64,000 nucleotides of DNA from Candidatus Melainabacteria bacterium (GTDB taxonomy: Bacteria; Cyanobacteriota; Vampirovibrionia; Obscuribacterales; Obscuribacteraceae). Below the pieces are notes generated by a model. That model was not told the origin of the DNA. It did not search any database and worked only from the letters and a program-made list of their open reading frames with translations. This document shows positions 8,744-17,601 of this stretch, piece after piece (position 1 is the stretch's first letter; each line of letters opens with the position of its first letter). The translations under genes and the position numbers were made by a program. The stretch lies in NCBI GenBank assembly GCA_003963305.1, contig RXJR01000001.1, positions 310,001-374,000 of the forward strand. The letters run 5' to 3'.

Positions 8744-9304
8744 TTACCACTTGAGCAGGTTGAACTGCTCCATGTCTACAGTCGCAGTATTGCGGTACAT
8801 CGCCAGAACAATCGCCAGACCTACTGCAGCTTCAGCAGCAGCGACGGTGAGAATGAAGATGGCAAAAACTTGCCCTTTCACTTCGGACGGGTCGATGTAG
8901 CGTGAAAAAGCAACAAGGTTTATGTTGACGGCGTTGAGCATAAGCTCAATCGACATCAAGACGCGCACTGCGTTTCGCGATGAAACCATGCCGTACATAC
9001 CAATTGCAAACAGCACGGCGCCCAGTGACAGATAGCGCACTAAAGGCTCATCCTGATGAATAGTGAGAACAAAAAATCCGAAAAACGCGCCAGCCGAAAG
9101 CACCACTACAGGCGAAGCGTTCATGAAGATTGCTGTGGCAGCCAGCAAGGCAATGATTGAGAATGCGGCAACCTCAGCTGGAAAAGTTATACCGGCTGAA
9201 ACCAGCCCGGCACCGAGAGAGCCTGTGAAGTAGGTGATGGCGATGACAGCAGCGACGAGGGCATACGCGAAGCCCATCAGTGTTTGTTGAGAGAATTTCG
9301 GCAT
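8744..9304 (-). CDS. nuoK: NADH-quinone oxidoreductase subunit K with extra N-terminal membrane domain
   Basis: NuoK is an antiporter-like membrane subunit of complex I in the proton path. Residues about 88-186 match the whole usual NuoK (about 100 residues): [30 protein letters not shown] with the key Glu, and [19 protein letters not shown] with the second Glu. The first 87 residues are extra and carry about three more TM segments (around residues 10-36, 44-62 and 63-82), giving roughly six in total. The start MPKFSQQT sits 5 bases after nuoJ, so a start inside the extension is not forced by spacing. It is the last gene of the cluster; nuoL, nuoM and nuoN are absent here. Confidence 0.9.
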   Translation of the reverse strand: MPKFSQQTLMGFAYALVAAVIAITYFTGSLGAGLVSAGITFPAEVAAFSIIALLAATAIFMNASPVVVLSAGAFFGFFVLTIHQDEPLVRYLSLGAVLFAIGMYGMVSSRNAVRVLMSIELMLNAVNINLVAFSRYIDPSEVKGQVFAIFILTVAAAEAAVGLAIVLAMYRNTATVDMEQFNLLKW

Positions 9305-9309
9305 TATGG

Positions 9310-9924
9310 TTACCTCGCCGTCGTCAGTGCTTCGGCTTCAGCATCACTTGCTGTTCCCGTTGCTTCGCTGTATTCCAAAACTTCCGGTTCGACTGGCTCA
9401 TTCTTAGCCAGCATAATTGCCCCCATCAACGCTGCAAGAAGCAGCACTGATGCAAATTCAAACGGTAGCGAGTACTGTCCGGTAATGGCAGCACCGATGA
9501 CAGCTACATTGTTGGCTGCAGGCGCCTCCGGTCTAACCACCCAGGATTCAGAGCGGATTGCCATATAAATGACTGCGAACAGGACGAAGGACACTATGAA
9601 GCCGGTCAATTTGCTGTTTCCAGCAGCGGGCTTCAGGTCCAGATCCATTCGAGGGTTCGTCAACATCAAGGCGATTACAACAACCAGCGTAATGCCCACG
9701 GCGTAAATCATGATTTGCGCCATGGCGATGAATTGAGCTTGCAAAATCAAGAAGAGACCGCTGATTGCACCGAAAACACCGATCAAAAGGAAACCGCTTC
9801 GAATAATGGCCTTGTCGAGAATTACACCGAAGGCGAAAGGGATTGCCAGAGCGGCAAGGACATAAAACATCCAGGTTTCAATTGATACGGAATTCGCATC
9901 CACAAAAGCTGCCAGGTTTTCCAT
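9310..9924 (-). CDS. nuoJ: NADH-quinone oxidoreductase subunit J
   Basis: NuoJ is a five-helix membrane subunit of complex I whose third helix carries the pi-bulge linked to coupling. Visible are a first TM around [17 protein letters not shown], the conserved stretch [23 protein letters not shown] (about 67-90), which is the family hallmark, then further TMs around [17 protein letters not shown] and [17 protein letters not shown]. The C-terminal 30 residues are acidic and Ala/Glu-rich. Its length of 204 residues fits the family. 47 bases separate it from nuoI and 5 from nuoK. Confidence 0.93.
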   Translation of the reverse strand: MENLAAFVDANSVSIETWMFYVLAALAIPFAFGVILDKAIIRSGFLLIGVFGAISGLFLILQAQFIAMAQIMIYAVGITLVVVIALMLTNPRMDLDLKPAAGNSKLTGFIVSFVLFAVIYMAIRSESWVVRPEAPAANNVAVIGAAITGQYSLPFEFASVLLLAALMGAIMLAKNEPVEPEVLEYSEATGTASDAEAEALTTAR

Positions 9925-9971
9925 TTCTTACTTCTCGATCCTCTTGCTGTAACTTTTCGCGATGACGACAA

Positions 9972-10802
9972 TCACTCTTTAGGCTTTTCTTCTTCCGGTT
10001 TCGATTCGGCAGGTTTGGCTTCAGCAGCAGGCTTATCATCTGCTTTTGCTTCGGCTGGCTTTGCTTCAGCGGCCGGCTTATCGTCGGCTTTTGCTTCAGA
10101 AGGCTTTGCTTCGGCGGCTGGCTTATCGTCGGCTTTTGCTTCGGCTGGTTTAGCTTCAGCGGCTGGCTTTGCTTCAGCAGCAGGCTTGTCGTCTGCTTTC
10201 GCTTCAGCTGGTTTCGCAGCACCATCAGCAGCTGGTTTAGCGGGGGCTGCAGGTTTGGCAGCTGCAGCTCCTGCTGGAGCGGCGCCAGCCGCAGCAGGTG
10301 CTGCTTTAGCTGGTTTTGGCTTGGGAATCGGAATCTCTTTCTTCTCGAAGTAATACGCAGATTCTTCCTGACTGAGAGTCAATTTCTTGATGTCGTAAAT
10401 CAGCGACTCACGAGTGTAGTCAGCCATTTCAAAGTCATTTGTATTGATGATGCAGGTAGTCGGGCAAACTTCAGTGCACAGACCACAGAACATGCAAAGC
10501 CCGTGGTCAATCTTGAAGTTGATCAATTCAAGCTTGTTTGTTTCTGGGCTCTTGTGTGCGGTAATTTCAATACATTTGTCGGGGCAGACACGCTCGCACT
10601 GACGGCAGGAGATACACAAGTGCTCGCCAGTTTCAGGATTGACGCTGAGAGCCAGACGTCCTCTGAATTCAGCCGGCAAATTCGGCGCCATATCAGGATA
10701 TTGCTCGGTGATCGGCTCTTTGAACGTATGTCCGCCGACTGTCGAAAGTCCCTTAAAAACCTGATAAATACTATCGAAAGCTCGCGAAATCAAGTTTGGC
10801 AT
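9972..10802 (-). CDS. nuoI: NADH-quinone oxidoreductase subunit I with repetitive charged tail
   Basis: NuoI carries the two [4Fe-4S] clusters N6a and N6b that pass electrons to NuoB. The two ferredoxin motifs are complete: CISCRQCERVCP (about 63-74) and CMFCGLCTEVCP (about 103-114). A normal NuoI ends near residue 155. Here about 120 more residues follow: an Ala/Pro/Lys stretch (160-197), then four copies of a 15-residue unit P-[AS]-E-A-K-A-D-D-K-P-A-A-E-A-K (198-263, with a 6-residue insert after the first), then an acidic end. The ATG overlaps the nuoH stop in an ATGA arrangement, so the two are translationally coupled. Confidence 0.95.
   Translation of the reverse strand: MPNLISRAFDSIYQVFKGLSTVGGHTFKEPITEQYPDMAPNLPAEFRGRLALSVNPETGEHLCISCRQCERVCPDKCIEITAHKSPETNKLELINFKIDHGLCMFCGLCTEVCPTTCIINTNDFEMADYTRESLIYDIKKLTLSQEESAYYFEKKEIPIPKPKPAKAAPAAAGAAPAGAAAAKPAAPAKPAADGAAKPAEAKADDKPAAEAKPAAEAKPAEAKADDKPAAEAKPSEAKADDKPAAEAKPAEAKADDKPAAEAKPAESKPEEEKPKE
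10014..10211 (-). repeat. 45-bp in-frame tandem repeat coding the NuoI tail
   Basis: Four copies of a 45-bp unit coding P-x-E-A-K-A-D-D-K-P-A-A-E-A-K, one of them followed by an extra 18-bp partial unit. Copies differ at synonymous and a few coding positions, so this is an old repeat, not a recent copy error. Copy number may vary between strains. Confidence 0.8.
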
Positions 10803-12196
10803 CAGGGGGCTCCTCCCGCAGGCATGACGAGATGTACGTTAACGAGCACTCTCGCAAATGCCATCACTAAGAACACAATCAAGGAAAGTGGAATTAAACG
10901 CTTCCAACCGAAATCCATGAGCTGGTCGATTCTGAAACGAGGCAACGTGCCGCGAATCAGTACAGCAAAGAATACAAATGCATAAGTCTTGGCAATAACC
11001 CACAAGGCAGGGAAGAATGTATGCTCGTCGACGAGCATCAGCCCCTTGCTTGTCACCATGTCAAACACAGGTCCGAAACTGTTGGAAACGTTGCCCCACC
11101 ATGGGTCAAGCAACCATGACGGAATAGGATTGCCGCCGCCGCCCATGAACATGACGACAGCAATCGAACTGACAATAAAGAGATTTGTGAATTCTGCCAG
11201 GAAGAAAATAGCGAACTTGATGCCACTATATTCAGTGTTGTAACCGCTGACGAGTTCACTTTCCGCTTCGGGCAAGTCAAACGGAATACGATTGATTTCG
11301 GCGCACGCTCCGGTAAGGTAAAGCGCGAACATGATTACCGTGCAGACAATCAACGCCGCAGCCGCAACATACGAAAGCATTCCAGCAGGATAAGCAGCAT
11401 CGAGAATCGTTTTGGCTTCGATGGTGTTGCCGGTCAAATTGAGAGCAATGAACTTATCGATACCACGCAGGGCTCCGCCACCGAAAATATTCCAGGAAAG
11501 TATGCCGCCCGATTGCTGATTGGCGATCTGAACAACATCTAGAGATTTCGCCATCATACAGATGGAAATCAGTGACAAAACAAGGGGTATTTCGTAACTG
11601 ATCGCTTGAGCAGCGCTGCGCAAGCCGCCAACCAGGGAGTATTTGTTGTTGCTCGCCCAGCCACCCATGACGATTCCGACAACAGGAACCGATGATGCAG
11701 CCAGTACATAGAAGATACCGGTTGGCAAGTTGACGATGTGGAAAAGCGGGTGATCATTGGTAACTGCGGCAAGCAAAGGAATAGCTGCAAACACTGACGG
11801 CGCGAAGAAGGTAATCGGCGCAAGCGTAAACATAGCAATGTCAGCACCGCGCGGCGTGATGTCTTCTTTGAACAGCAGCTTCACAGCGTCAGCAGCAGTC
11901 TGAAACAATCCATCGAAACCGGCGCGATTCGGTCCACTTCGCACCGTGAATAATGCCAGACCTCTTCGTTCGAACAAAACCATGAACATGGCATTGATCG
12001 GAATGAACACGAGCACCGCAATGATTGGCACGAGGGCCTGACACAGATCAAAAAGAATGTTGGATGGATCTTTGATGATGAAGTTCGGAATAAATATTCC
12101 AACCGCCCAGGAGACCAGCCACACCGGAATGAAGATCACGCTGAGCCAAAAGGCGCTCAACCTGACGAACTTGAAAATCTCTGCCGTATTTCCCAT
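10802..12196 (-). CDS. nuoH: NADH-quinone oxidoreductase subunit H
   Basis: NuoH is the membrane subunit that, with NuoB and NuoD, forms the quinone chamber of complex I. Its hallmarks are E-R-R-G-L-A-L-F-T-V-R-S-G-P-N-R-A-G (about 75-92), then L-L-F-K-E-D-I-T-P near 110, I-S-Y-E-I-P-L-V-L near 200, and EINRIPFDLPEAESELVSGYNTEYSG (about 308-333). Length 464 exceeds the usual 325-430; the extra material is a longer N-terminus and a loop of about 40 residues with W-W-G-N near residue 375. It is preceded by nuoD (22 bases) and overlaps nuoI. Confidence 0.95.
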   Translation of the reverse strand: MGNTAEIFKFVRLSAFWLSVIFIPVWLVSWAVGIFIPNFIIKDPSNILFDLCQALVPIIAVLVFIPINAMFMVLFERRGLALFTVRSGPNRAGFDGLFQTAADAVKLLFKEDITPRGADIAMFTLAPITFFAPSVFAAIPLLAAVTNDHPLFHIVNLPTGIFYVLAASSVPVVGIVMGGWASNNKYSLVGGLRSAAQAISYEIPLVLSLISICMMAKSLDVVQIANQQSGGILSWNIFGGGALRGIDKFIALNLTGNTIEAKTILDAAYPAGMLSYVAAAALIVCTVIMFALYLTGACAEINRIPFDLPEAESELVSGYNTEYSGIKFAIFFLAEFTNLFIVSSIAVVMFMGGGGNPIPSWLLDPWWGNVSNSFGPVFDMVTSKGLMLVDEHTFFPALWVIAKTYAFVFFAVLIRGTLPRFRIDQLMDFGWKRLIPLSLIVFLVMAFARVLVNVHLVMPAGGAP

Positions 12197-12218
12197 TGTG
12201 TTGCTCGCAGTGCTCCCT

Positions 12219-13349
12219 TTATCGGTCTACATCAGGAATGATTACGTCGATCGAACCAAAAATTGCCATGACGTCCGCGATCGGATGACCGACCAGCAAC
12301 TCAGGCAAAACAGACAAATTGCTGAAAGAAGGATTTCTCCAGCGGAAACGAAAAGCCTTATCACTGCCGTTAGAGATGATGTAGCAGCCGAGAATTCCAC
12401 GTGGGCCCTCTACCGCTTCAAATCCTTCTCCGGCTTTGATACGCATACCGGCAACTTGCTTCTTAGCCATGATTTCGCCTGGTTGAATCATGTCCAGGCA
12501 CTGACGAATGATTTTGTTCGACTCACGCATTTCGCGAACGCGAGCGATATAGCGCTGCTGTGTATCGCCGTCGCCTGCAAAAGTCGGCACTTCAAATTCC
12601 AATTTGTCATACATTGAATAAGGTTTGAAGCGACGCAAGTCATAGTTCACACCGGAACAACGCAAGGTCGGACCGGTCACACCATAATCAATAGCAGTGG
12701 CTTTAGGCAAAATACCAACGCCCTGAGTACGTTTCAGGAAGATTGGATTTTCGCTGACGATGGCTTCGTATTCGTCTACGCGATCAGGAAACTCATCAGT
12801 GAACTCCTTCAAGCGTCTAAACCAATCTGGTTTAGGGTCTCGCTGCACACCGCCGATTCTGATGTAGTTGAACATCATGCGTTGCCCGGCGATTTCCTCG
12901 AGCAAGACGAACAGTTTTTCGCGCTCTCGGAATGGATAGAAGGGGAAGCCGAACATGGCACCAAGGTCGATCAGATACGTTCCCAGCCAGAGCAAGTGCG
13001 ACGTAATGCGATTCATCTCGGAAGCGATGATGCGCAGCCATTCGGCGCGTTCCGGAACGACCAGACCATCCAACTTCTCTGCAGCACGTGCCATCGCCCA
13101 TGAAGTAAACATGCCGGAGAGATAATCGACTCGGTCGATCAATGCCTGATATTGAAACCAGGTGCGATTTTGCCCCTGCCATTCCTGACCGCGATGAAGA
13201 TGACCGATCACCGGTTCGACGTGTTTTACGATTTCACCATCGAGAGTGACAATCAGACGCAGCACACCATGGGTGGCAGGATGCTGCGGTCCCATGTTGA
13301 TGATCATCTCATCGGTTTTTAGCGAATGTGTTTTTAGCTCGGTCGCCAT
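12219..13349 (-). CDS. nuoD: NADH-quinone oxidoreductase subunit D
   Basis: NuoD is the 49-kDa quinone-site subunit of complex I. The family start MGPQHPATHGVLRL (about 19-32) with its conserved His pair is present, followed by the H-R-G region L-H-R-G-Q-E-W, Y-L-S-G-M-F near 75, R-I-T-S-H-L-L-W-L-G near 113, GPTLRCSGVNYDLRR (about 225-240) and the closing D-V-I-I-P-D-V-D-R. As in other complex I the old hydrogenase cysteines are gone. It is 376 residues and separate from NuoC, not fused as in E. coli. Confidence 0.96.
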   Translation of the reverse strand: MATELKTHSLKTDEMIINMGPQHPATHGVLRLIVTLDGEIVKHVEPVIGHLHRGQEWQGQNRTWFQYQALIDRVDYLSGMFTSWAMARAAEKLDGLVVPERAEWLRIIASEMNRITSHLLWLGTYLIDLGAMFGFPFYPFREREKLFVLLEEIAGQRMMFNYIRIGGVQRDPKPDWFRRLKEFTDEFPDRVDEYEAIVSENPIFLKRTQGVGILPKATAIDYGVTGPTLRCSGVNYDLRRFKPYSMYDKLEFEVPTFAGDGDTQQRYIARVREMRESNKIIRQCLDMIQPGEIMAKKQVAGMRIKAGEGFEAVEGPRGILGCYIISNGSDKAFRFRWRNPSFSNLSVLPELLVGHPIADVMAIFGSIDVIIPDVDR

Positions 13350-13373
13350 AATTAGCCTCTGCTGCTGGTTTCG

Positions 13374-14066
13374 TTAGCGCATACTGTTGGGATTCTTATC
13401 GTTCAAGGCATCGATCGGTTGTTTGTAATCACGACGCAACGGGTATCCGTCCCAGTCCCAAGTGTTAAGAATGCGCCTGGGGTAAGGATGTCCGTTATAT
13501 CTGATACCGACAAGGTCATAAGTTTCACGCTCGTGCCAATTGGCTGTCTGCCACAAGTTAGCGATGCTCGGCACGTTAGGCAACTTGCCTTCAGGCACAT
13601 CGGACTTCTTGATGCGTACCTTCAAAACAAGCTCGTTTTTGTTAGAAAATGATTGCAAGTGATAAACCGAATCGAACGTATCGACGTTATCGACACCAGA
13701 TACGGTGACAAGAAAATCCAGAGCGATTTCAGAGCTGCTGCGCAACAAACGCAGAGCCGCAGCCAGATTAGCACCATCAATCTCGGCAGTTTCGCAGCCG
13801 CAAGAATCGGGCAAAGGCGTGGTGCTGATACCATGCTCTTTCAAAAATTGTCCTGCCGGTCCAACTGCTGGTGGCGCTGCCGGTTCTGCTTTGGCCGCTC
13901 CATGTGCTGCTGCAGCTGCTGGTGCGGCTGGTTTGGCAGCGGTGGCAGCGGGTTTTGCTTCAGCTGCGGGTTTTGTTTCTGAGGGCTTAGCTTCGGCGGC
14001 AGGTTTTTCTGCGCCTTTAGCAGGCTCAGCCTTTGACTCTTCCGGTTTCTTTTCTTCTTCAGTCAT
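13374..14066 (-). CDS. nuoC: NADH-quinone oxidoreductase subunit C with Ala/Pro/Lys/Glu N-terminal extension
   Basis: NuoC is the 30-kDa peripheral subunit that packs on NuoD. The family signature is clear in the C-terminal part: W-H-E-R-E-T-Y-D-L-V-G-I-R-Y-N-G-H-P (about 181-198), R-R-I-L, and G-Y-P-L-R-R-D-Y (about 210). Residues 1-70 are an added low-complexity stretch of Ala, Pro, Lys and Glu, including KPAAEAKPSE, a ten-residue string also found in the NuoI tail. The core runs from about 71 to 230. Nine bases lie between nuoB and this gene. Confidence 0.94.
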   Translation of the reverse strand: MTEEEKKPEESKAEPAKGAEKPAAEAKPSETKPAAEAKPAATAAKPAAPAAAAAHGAAKAEPAAPPAVGPAGQFLKEHGISTTPLPDSCGCETAEIDGANLAAALRLLRSSSEIALDFLVTVSGVDNVDTFDSVYHLQSFSNKNELVLKVRIKKSDVPEGKLPNVPSIANLWQTANWHERETYDLVGIRYNGHPYPRRILNTWDWDGYPLRRDYKQPIDALNDKNPNSMR

Positions 14067-14075
14067 CTCGATTCT

Positions 14076-14780
14076 CTATGTTGCTGAGCCTTTTGAATTC
14101 TCTTTCAAGCCTTCGCCGGTAGCGAGAATAAGTGAGGTCTCATGCTGAGCCTCTGCCACCAGATCTTCCAGCGGACGTCCGCAATCGTAATCGACGTAGC
14201 GAACTGCACTCTGTGCATAAGTGCGATTGCGACGCTCGTTGTAAGACTCAGTGCGAATCTTCTGTTGCAGCTTGAGCAAGGCATCCAAAATGCCTTCCGG
14301 ACGAGGAGGGCATCCCGGCAAGTAGATATCAACAGGAATAATTCTGTCGACTCCCTGCACGACCGAGTACGCATCGTTGAACATGCCGCCTGTTACTGTG
14401 CAGGCACCCATTGCAATTACATATTTAGGTTCGGGAAGCTGCTCATACAAAGTGATCAATGCCGGTGCCATCTTTCTGGTCACGGTACCAGCCGTGATGA
14501 TCAAATCGGCCTGACGTGGAGTGCCTCGAAACACTTCCGAACCGAAACGAGAGATGTCGTAGCGCGACATGCCGACACTCATCATCTCGATGGCGCAGCA
14601 TGAAGTGCCGAACGTGAGCGGCCAGACCGAATTTGCACGAGCGAGGTTGGCAATAGGATCGATCAGCTTGGTCAACATTTCAACGGCGCGATCGACTGTT
14701 GTCAAAGTGACAGTGTCCCTGAGCTCATCAGGAACAGGCATCGAGGGGATTTGTTGAGGACCTGGATTTGAATCAGTCAT
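14076..14780 (-). CDS. nuoB: NADH-quinone oxidoreductase subunit B
   Basis: NuoB carries cluster N2, the last Fe-S centre before quinone. All ligand motifs are visible: [11 protein letters not shown] (tandem Cys near residues 60-61), [11 protein letters not shown] (near 125) and [10 protein letters not shown] (near 155). The 234-residue length includes a short Pro-rich N-terminus and about 70 residues after the last Cys, slightly longer than most. Four bases separate it from nuoA. Confidence 0.96.
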   Translation of the reverse strand: MTDSNPGPQQIPSMPVPDELRDTVTLTTVDRAVEMLTKLIDPIANLARANSVWPLTFGTSCCAIEMMSVGMSRYDISRFGSEVFRGTPRQADLIITAGTVTRKMAPALITLYEQLPEPKYVIAMGACTVTGGMFNDAYSVVQGVDRIIPVDIYLPGCPPRPEGILDALLKLQQKIRTESYNERRNRTYAQSAVRYVDYDCGRPLEDLVAEAQHETSLILATGEGLKENSKGSAT

Positions 14781-14784
14781 GACA

Positions 14785-15177
14785 TTACTCCCACTTCAGG
14801 GCTCCCTTTTTCCAGGCATACGCAAGACCGAACGCGAGTATGACGAGGAAAACCAACATTTCGACAGGACCGAGCCACTTCCAGCCAACAGCCTGTCCGA
14901 TATCATCGGTTGCCAGTATCCACGGCACGATGAAAACGATTTCAATATCAAACAAAATGAACAGAAGTGCGTACAAGTAATAGCGGATATCGAACTGGAC
15001 ATGCGCCGCTTGCATTGGTTTCATACCGCACTCGTACGGCTGGTTTTTAGTTTTACTCGGTCTGTGATAACCAAGGAAATTCTGTAAAATCCAGGCGAGC
15101 AGAACCATTCCAAGAGCCGGCAGAGCAAACCCCACCAGCACGAATAGCCCAATCTGACCCAATTGCAATTGATACAT
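14785..15177 (-). CDS. nuoA: NADH-quinone oxidoreductase subunit A
   Basis: NuoA is a three-helix membrane subunit at the junction of the arms of complex I. It shows the typical [11 protein letters not shown] loop, with the mobile Cys, after the first TM, then the [18 protein letters not shown] pattern and a third TM near the end. I chose the ATG at 15177 (130 residues) over an in-frame TTG at 15213 because AAGAGG precedes it by a few bases and the usual length fits. First gene of the nuo run. Confidence 0.94.
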   Translation of the reverse strand: MYQLQLGQIGLFVLVGFALPALGMVLLAWILQNFLGYHRPSKTKNQPYECGMKPMQAAHVQFDIRYYLYALLFILFDIEIVFIVPWILATDDIGQAVGWKWLGPVEMLVFLVILAFGLAYAWKKGALKWE

Positions 15178-15270
15178 GGCGCCTCTTATGTCCTTTGCAA
15201 GCCCGTTTTGCAACCGCTTTCACGACAGATAAAGAATAGCAGGCCACACACGTACCAGCGTCTACTTCAA

Positions 15271-15276
15271 ATTATA
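15271..15276 (-). promoter_or_regulatory. Candidate -10 box of the nuo operon
   Basis: TATAAT on the minus strand, about 94 bases before the nuoA ATG. The matching -35 position (around 15294-15299) is poor, so an activator or an alternative sigma may be involved, or the box is chance. Confidence 0.3.
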
Positions 15277-15421
15277 GCCAGGTAATCAAACCAATTATTT
15301 TGTGTAAACCTAGTCTCCATCTTATTTTTCTGCCGACACTTCAAATCGCTCGCAGACGCGCGTCTACAGCCTGATCGAAGAAAAATCATTTGTTTCTCTT
15401 GGTAATCCACAATTCTTCGCA

Positions 15422-15457
15422 AACAACTACAACCCTGCTGAGTAGTTGTAAGTTGTT
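15422..15457. promoter_or_regulatory. Inverted repeat in the nuoA-rnc intergenic region
   Basis: Arms AACAACTACAAC (15422-15433) and GTTGTAAGTTGTT (15445-15457) pair over 12 bases with one bulged A and an 11-base loop. There is no T run, so an operator or RNA stem is likelier than a terminator. Confidence 0.4.
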
Positions 15458-15625
15458 ATGCGGCAGCATCAAGAGAGCCGGAAATATTGGTTAACAAACT
15501 ATCGGTCCAATTGATCAGCGAAACCGCTTAGCTTGCACGTTACTCAACAAACAACGCTGCTAAGGCTGCTCGAAAAGGTAATCCCCGGAACGTTTTAAAA
15601 ACGGACATCCTCAGAAGAATCGAAA

Positions 15626-16438
15626 ATGTTGCATACTGGCATAGACACCTCTTTTTACCGCGTTAGTCACATGACTGGAAACCCACAAACAATTCCTCAA
15701 AAAAGGCTCAAAGAACTTGAGCAGCTCTGCGATCGTCTTGGCATGCACTTCGGTCGCATGGCAATTCTGCACGAAGCTCTTTGCCACTCCTCTTACGCTG
15801 CCGAAGTGCCGGGGGCGAAAGACTACGAGCGCCTGGAATTTTTTGGTGATGCGGTTCTAAAGTTCGTTATCAGCGAGTATCTGCTGGAAAGATTTCCAGA
15901 TTACGATGAAGGACAGTTAACCGAAATTCGCTCGGTGCTGGTCAGCGATAAAACTCTGGCTGAACTGGCCGGCAGCTTGAACCTGAGCAAATACATATTG
16001 CTCGGTCGGCAGGTGCAGATGCGTCCGTCCATCGTTGCCCAATCGTTCGAGGCGGTGCTGGGCGCAGTCTATACAGACCTGGGTCTGATCCACGCCCAGA
16101 ATCTGGTCGTACGGCTGTTCGGCAATCTCGCCACCAGTGTAGACCGGGACGAAATCAAAGAAAACTACAAAGCCGAATTGCAAGAATTTACGCAATCTAA
16201 AGCGCAAGGGGTGCCCATCTACACTGTTTTGAAAACGGATGGACCACCGCACGACCCGACCTTTCTTGTGAACGTGGCAATCGCCGGAAACGTCATTGCC
16301 GAAGGTTCGGGACACTCTAAGAAGATGGCGGAGCAGGAAGCAGCCAAAGCCGCTCTGGAAGAGCTTTCGAAGAAGAGAGCGAAACCTTCTCCAAAAGTAG
16401 CGGGATCCGGCATTTCAGAGACATCCGAAATTAAGTAG
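15626..16438 (+). CDS. rnc: Ribonuclease III
   Basis: RNase III cuts double-stranded RNA and matures rRNA and some mRNAs. The catalytic signature Y-E-R-L-E-F-F-G-D-A-V-L (about 70-81) is intact, and the second acidic site is in the V-A-Q-S-F-E-A-V-L-G-A-V-Y segment (about 136-148). A C-terminal double-stranded RNA binding domain follows (about 180-250: N-Y-K-A-E-L-Q-E, then G-S-G-H-S-K-K-M-A-E-Q-E-A-A-K-A-A-L). Length 270 is about 40 more than usual, from a 25-residue lead and a Lys/Ser tail. A later start at 15671 is possible. No neighbour of the usual acpP-fabF-rnc group is present. Confidence 0.95.
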   Translation: MLHTGIDTSFYRVSHMTGNPQTIPQKRLKELEQLCDRLGMHFGRMAILHEALCHSSYAAEVPGAKDYERLEFFGDAVLKFVISEYLLERFPDYDEGQLTEIRSVLVSDKTLAELAGSLNLSKYILLGRQVQMRPSIVAQSFEAVLGAVYTDLGLIHAQNLVVRLFGNLATSVDRDEIKENYKAELQEFTQSKAQGVPIYTVLKTDGPPHDPTFLVNVAIAGNVIAEGSGHSKKMAEQEAAKAALEELSKKRAKPSPKVAGSGISETSEIK

Positions 16439-16535
16439 CCGCTCACCGTAACGCATTAACGCGACCAGAGCGATCCAAGAGAAGCGCCACAGCGAAGTCT
16501 CCGCCTGAGCGAAACCTGGAAAGGTGCCTCAGACG

Positions 16536-17468
16536 TTAATCATGCTCGAACTGGTACTCGTCTGGCACACGATAATGATTGTGCTGGAATTTGCTTATTG
16601 CAGCTCCTGAAAAACTGCACGATGAAGCTGGTACAGTCGTTCGCACTTGCTTGAGCGTCGAACTCTGCTCCAACTCTTTCAGACCTTTGCAAGTGATCGA
16701 AGCACAATCATCAACGTCCAAATATTGCAGACGCGGCAGGCGCCTGAAGGTCTCTAGATCAGAGTCGCTTGCATTCGTTTTTGAGACATTGAGAACGAGG
16801 CATTTCGCACCAGCAAAAGCTTCTAATGCGCCCTCCTCGAAAGTATTTTTACTCAATTCAGCGTGCACGAGCGATTCCATTCTCGCAAGGTCTTTTACCA
16901 GAGCCCGAGTGAAGACACGATCTGAATTTTCTCCGCACTTTCGAAACTTGACCAGGCGCACCTTCGAAACGGCAAGGTTGCCCAGGGCATTGGGATTGAT
17001 GGCACAGCGAAACATCTCGATTGTTCCCAGTTTCGGTATCGCCGCGAAATAATCTATGAGCGTCTTATCGACAGGCACGTCACTCATGCTGATCACTTTT
17101 ATTTGCGAGTCTTTGAGAATGTCGAAGTCTTTGGAATCAAAATCGCATCTGAGTATCTTCAGCTTCGTATAAGACGGCTTCTCGACAAACAACCTCAAGT
17201 CAGCGCGGGTAATGGTCTGATCCGTAAAGCGAAGCTCATTAGGGGCGCCTGTAGTCTTTGCAAGAATCGTTTTTGCATCGTCGGCGCTTTTGACTATATC
17301 TATGGAAATATCGTCGCTGCTCTCTTCGATGTTCGTTTTTTTGATCTCTTTCACGTGCTCGTACGAACTGTCGACAATGTGCGATCCGATCAAAGCCACA
17401 GCCACAGCTGCGAGCGCTACAACGATGATAAAAACCATTTGCAGGCGATCAGGCGACTCTCGCATCAT
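16536..17468 (-). CDS. Membrane-anchored leucine-rich-repeat-like protein
   Basis: A 310-residue protein of unknown role. One N-terminal TM anchor (VFIIVVALAAVAVALIG, residues about 12-28) precedes an extracytoplasmic region. That region has irregular leucine-rich units of about 24 residues with the pattern L-x-x-L-x-x-L-x-C/V-x-x-C (for example L-K-I-L-R-C-D, L-G-T-I-E-M-F-R-C, L-V-L-N-V-S-K-T, L-Q-Y-L-D-V-D-D-C). The repeats resemble the cysteine-containing LRR subtype. Both ATG 17468 and 17465 are possible starts. It stands alone between rnc (convergent) and the next minus gene. Confidence 0.7.
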   Translation of the reverse strand: MMRESPDRLQMVFIIVVALAAVAVALIGSHIVDSSYEHVKEIKKTNIEESSDDISIDIVKSADDAKTILAKTTGAPNELRFTDQTITRADLRLFVEKPSYTKLKILRCDFDSKDFDILKDSQIKVISMSDVPVDKTLIDYFAAIPKLGTIEMFRCAINPNALGNLAVSKVRLVKFRKCGENSDRVFTRALVKDLARMESLVHAELSKNTFEEGALEAFAGAKCLVLNVSKTNASDSDLETFRRLPRLQYLDVDDCASITCKGLKELEQSSTLKQVRTTVPASSCSFSGAAISKFQHNHYRVPDEYQFEHD

Positions 17469-17601
17469 TTGCCATTCACCGACGGAAGCGCACTATATTC
17501 AGTACCACTATTTGCACACGCGTTACTACTGCAGAGTAGAAGTTACTTTTCCAAGAAGAATGCCGCAAACATTATCGCACGCACCGTAGACTTGAGCGCG
17601 A

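Larger units (their letters stand above)
15178..15625. other. Divergent intergenic region between nuoA and rnc
   Basis: About 450 bases with no convincing ORF. It should hold the promoters of nuoA (minus) and rnc (plus). Two signals are listed separately: a TATAAT box for the nuo side and a 12-bp inverted repeat at 15422-15457. Confidence 0.6.

Noticed and set aside
10014-10211. CRISPR-like array in the nuoI tail
   Set aside because: The repeats are contiguous, in frame and without unique spacers.
10015-10353. Plus-strand frame of Ala/Gly/Ser repeats opposite the nuoI tail
   Set aside because: It is the reverse reading of the Lys/Ala/Glu repeat and has no start context; NuoI is certain on the other strand.
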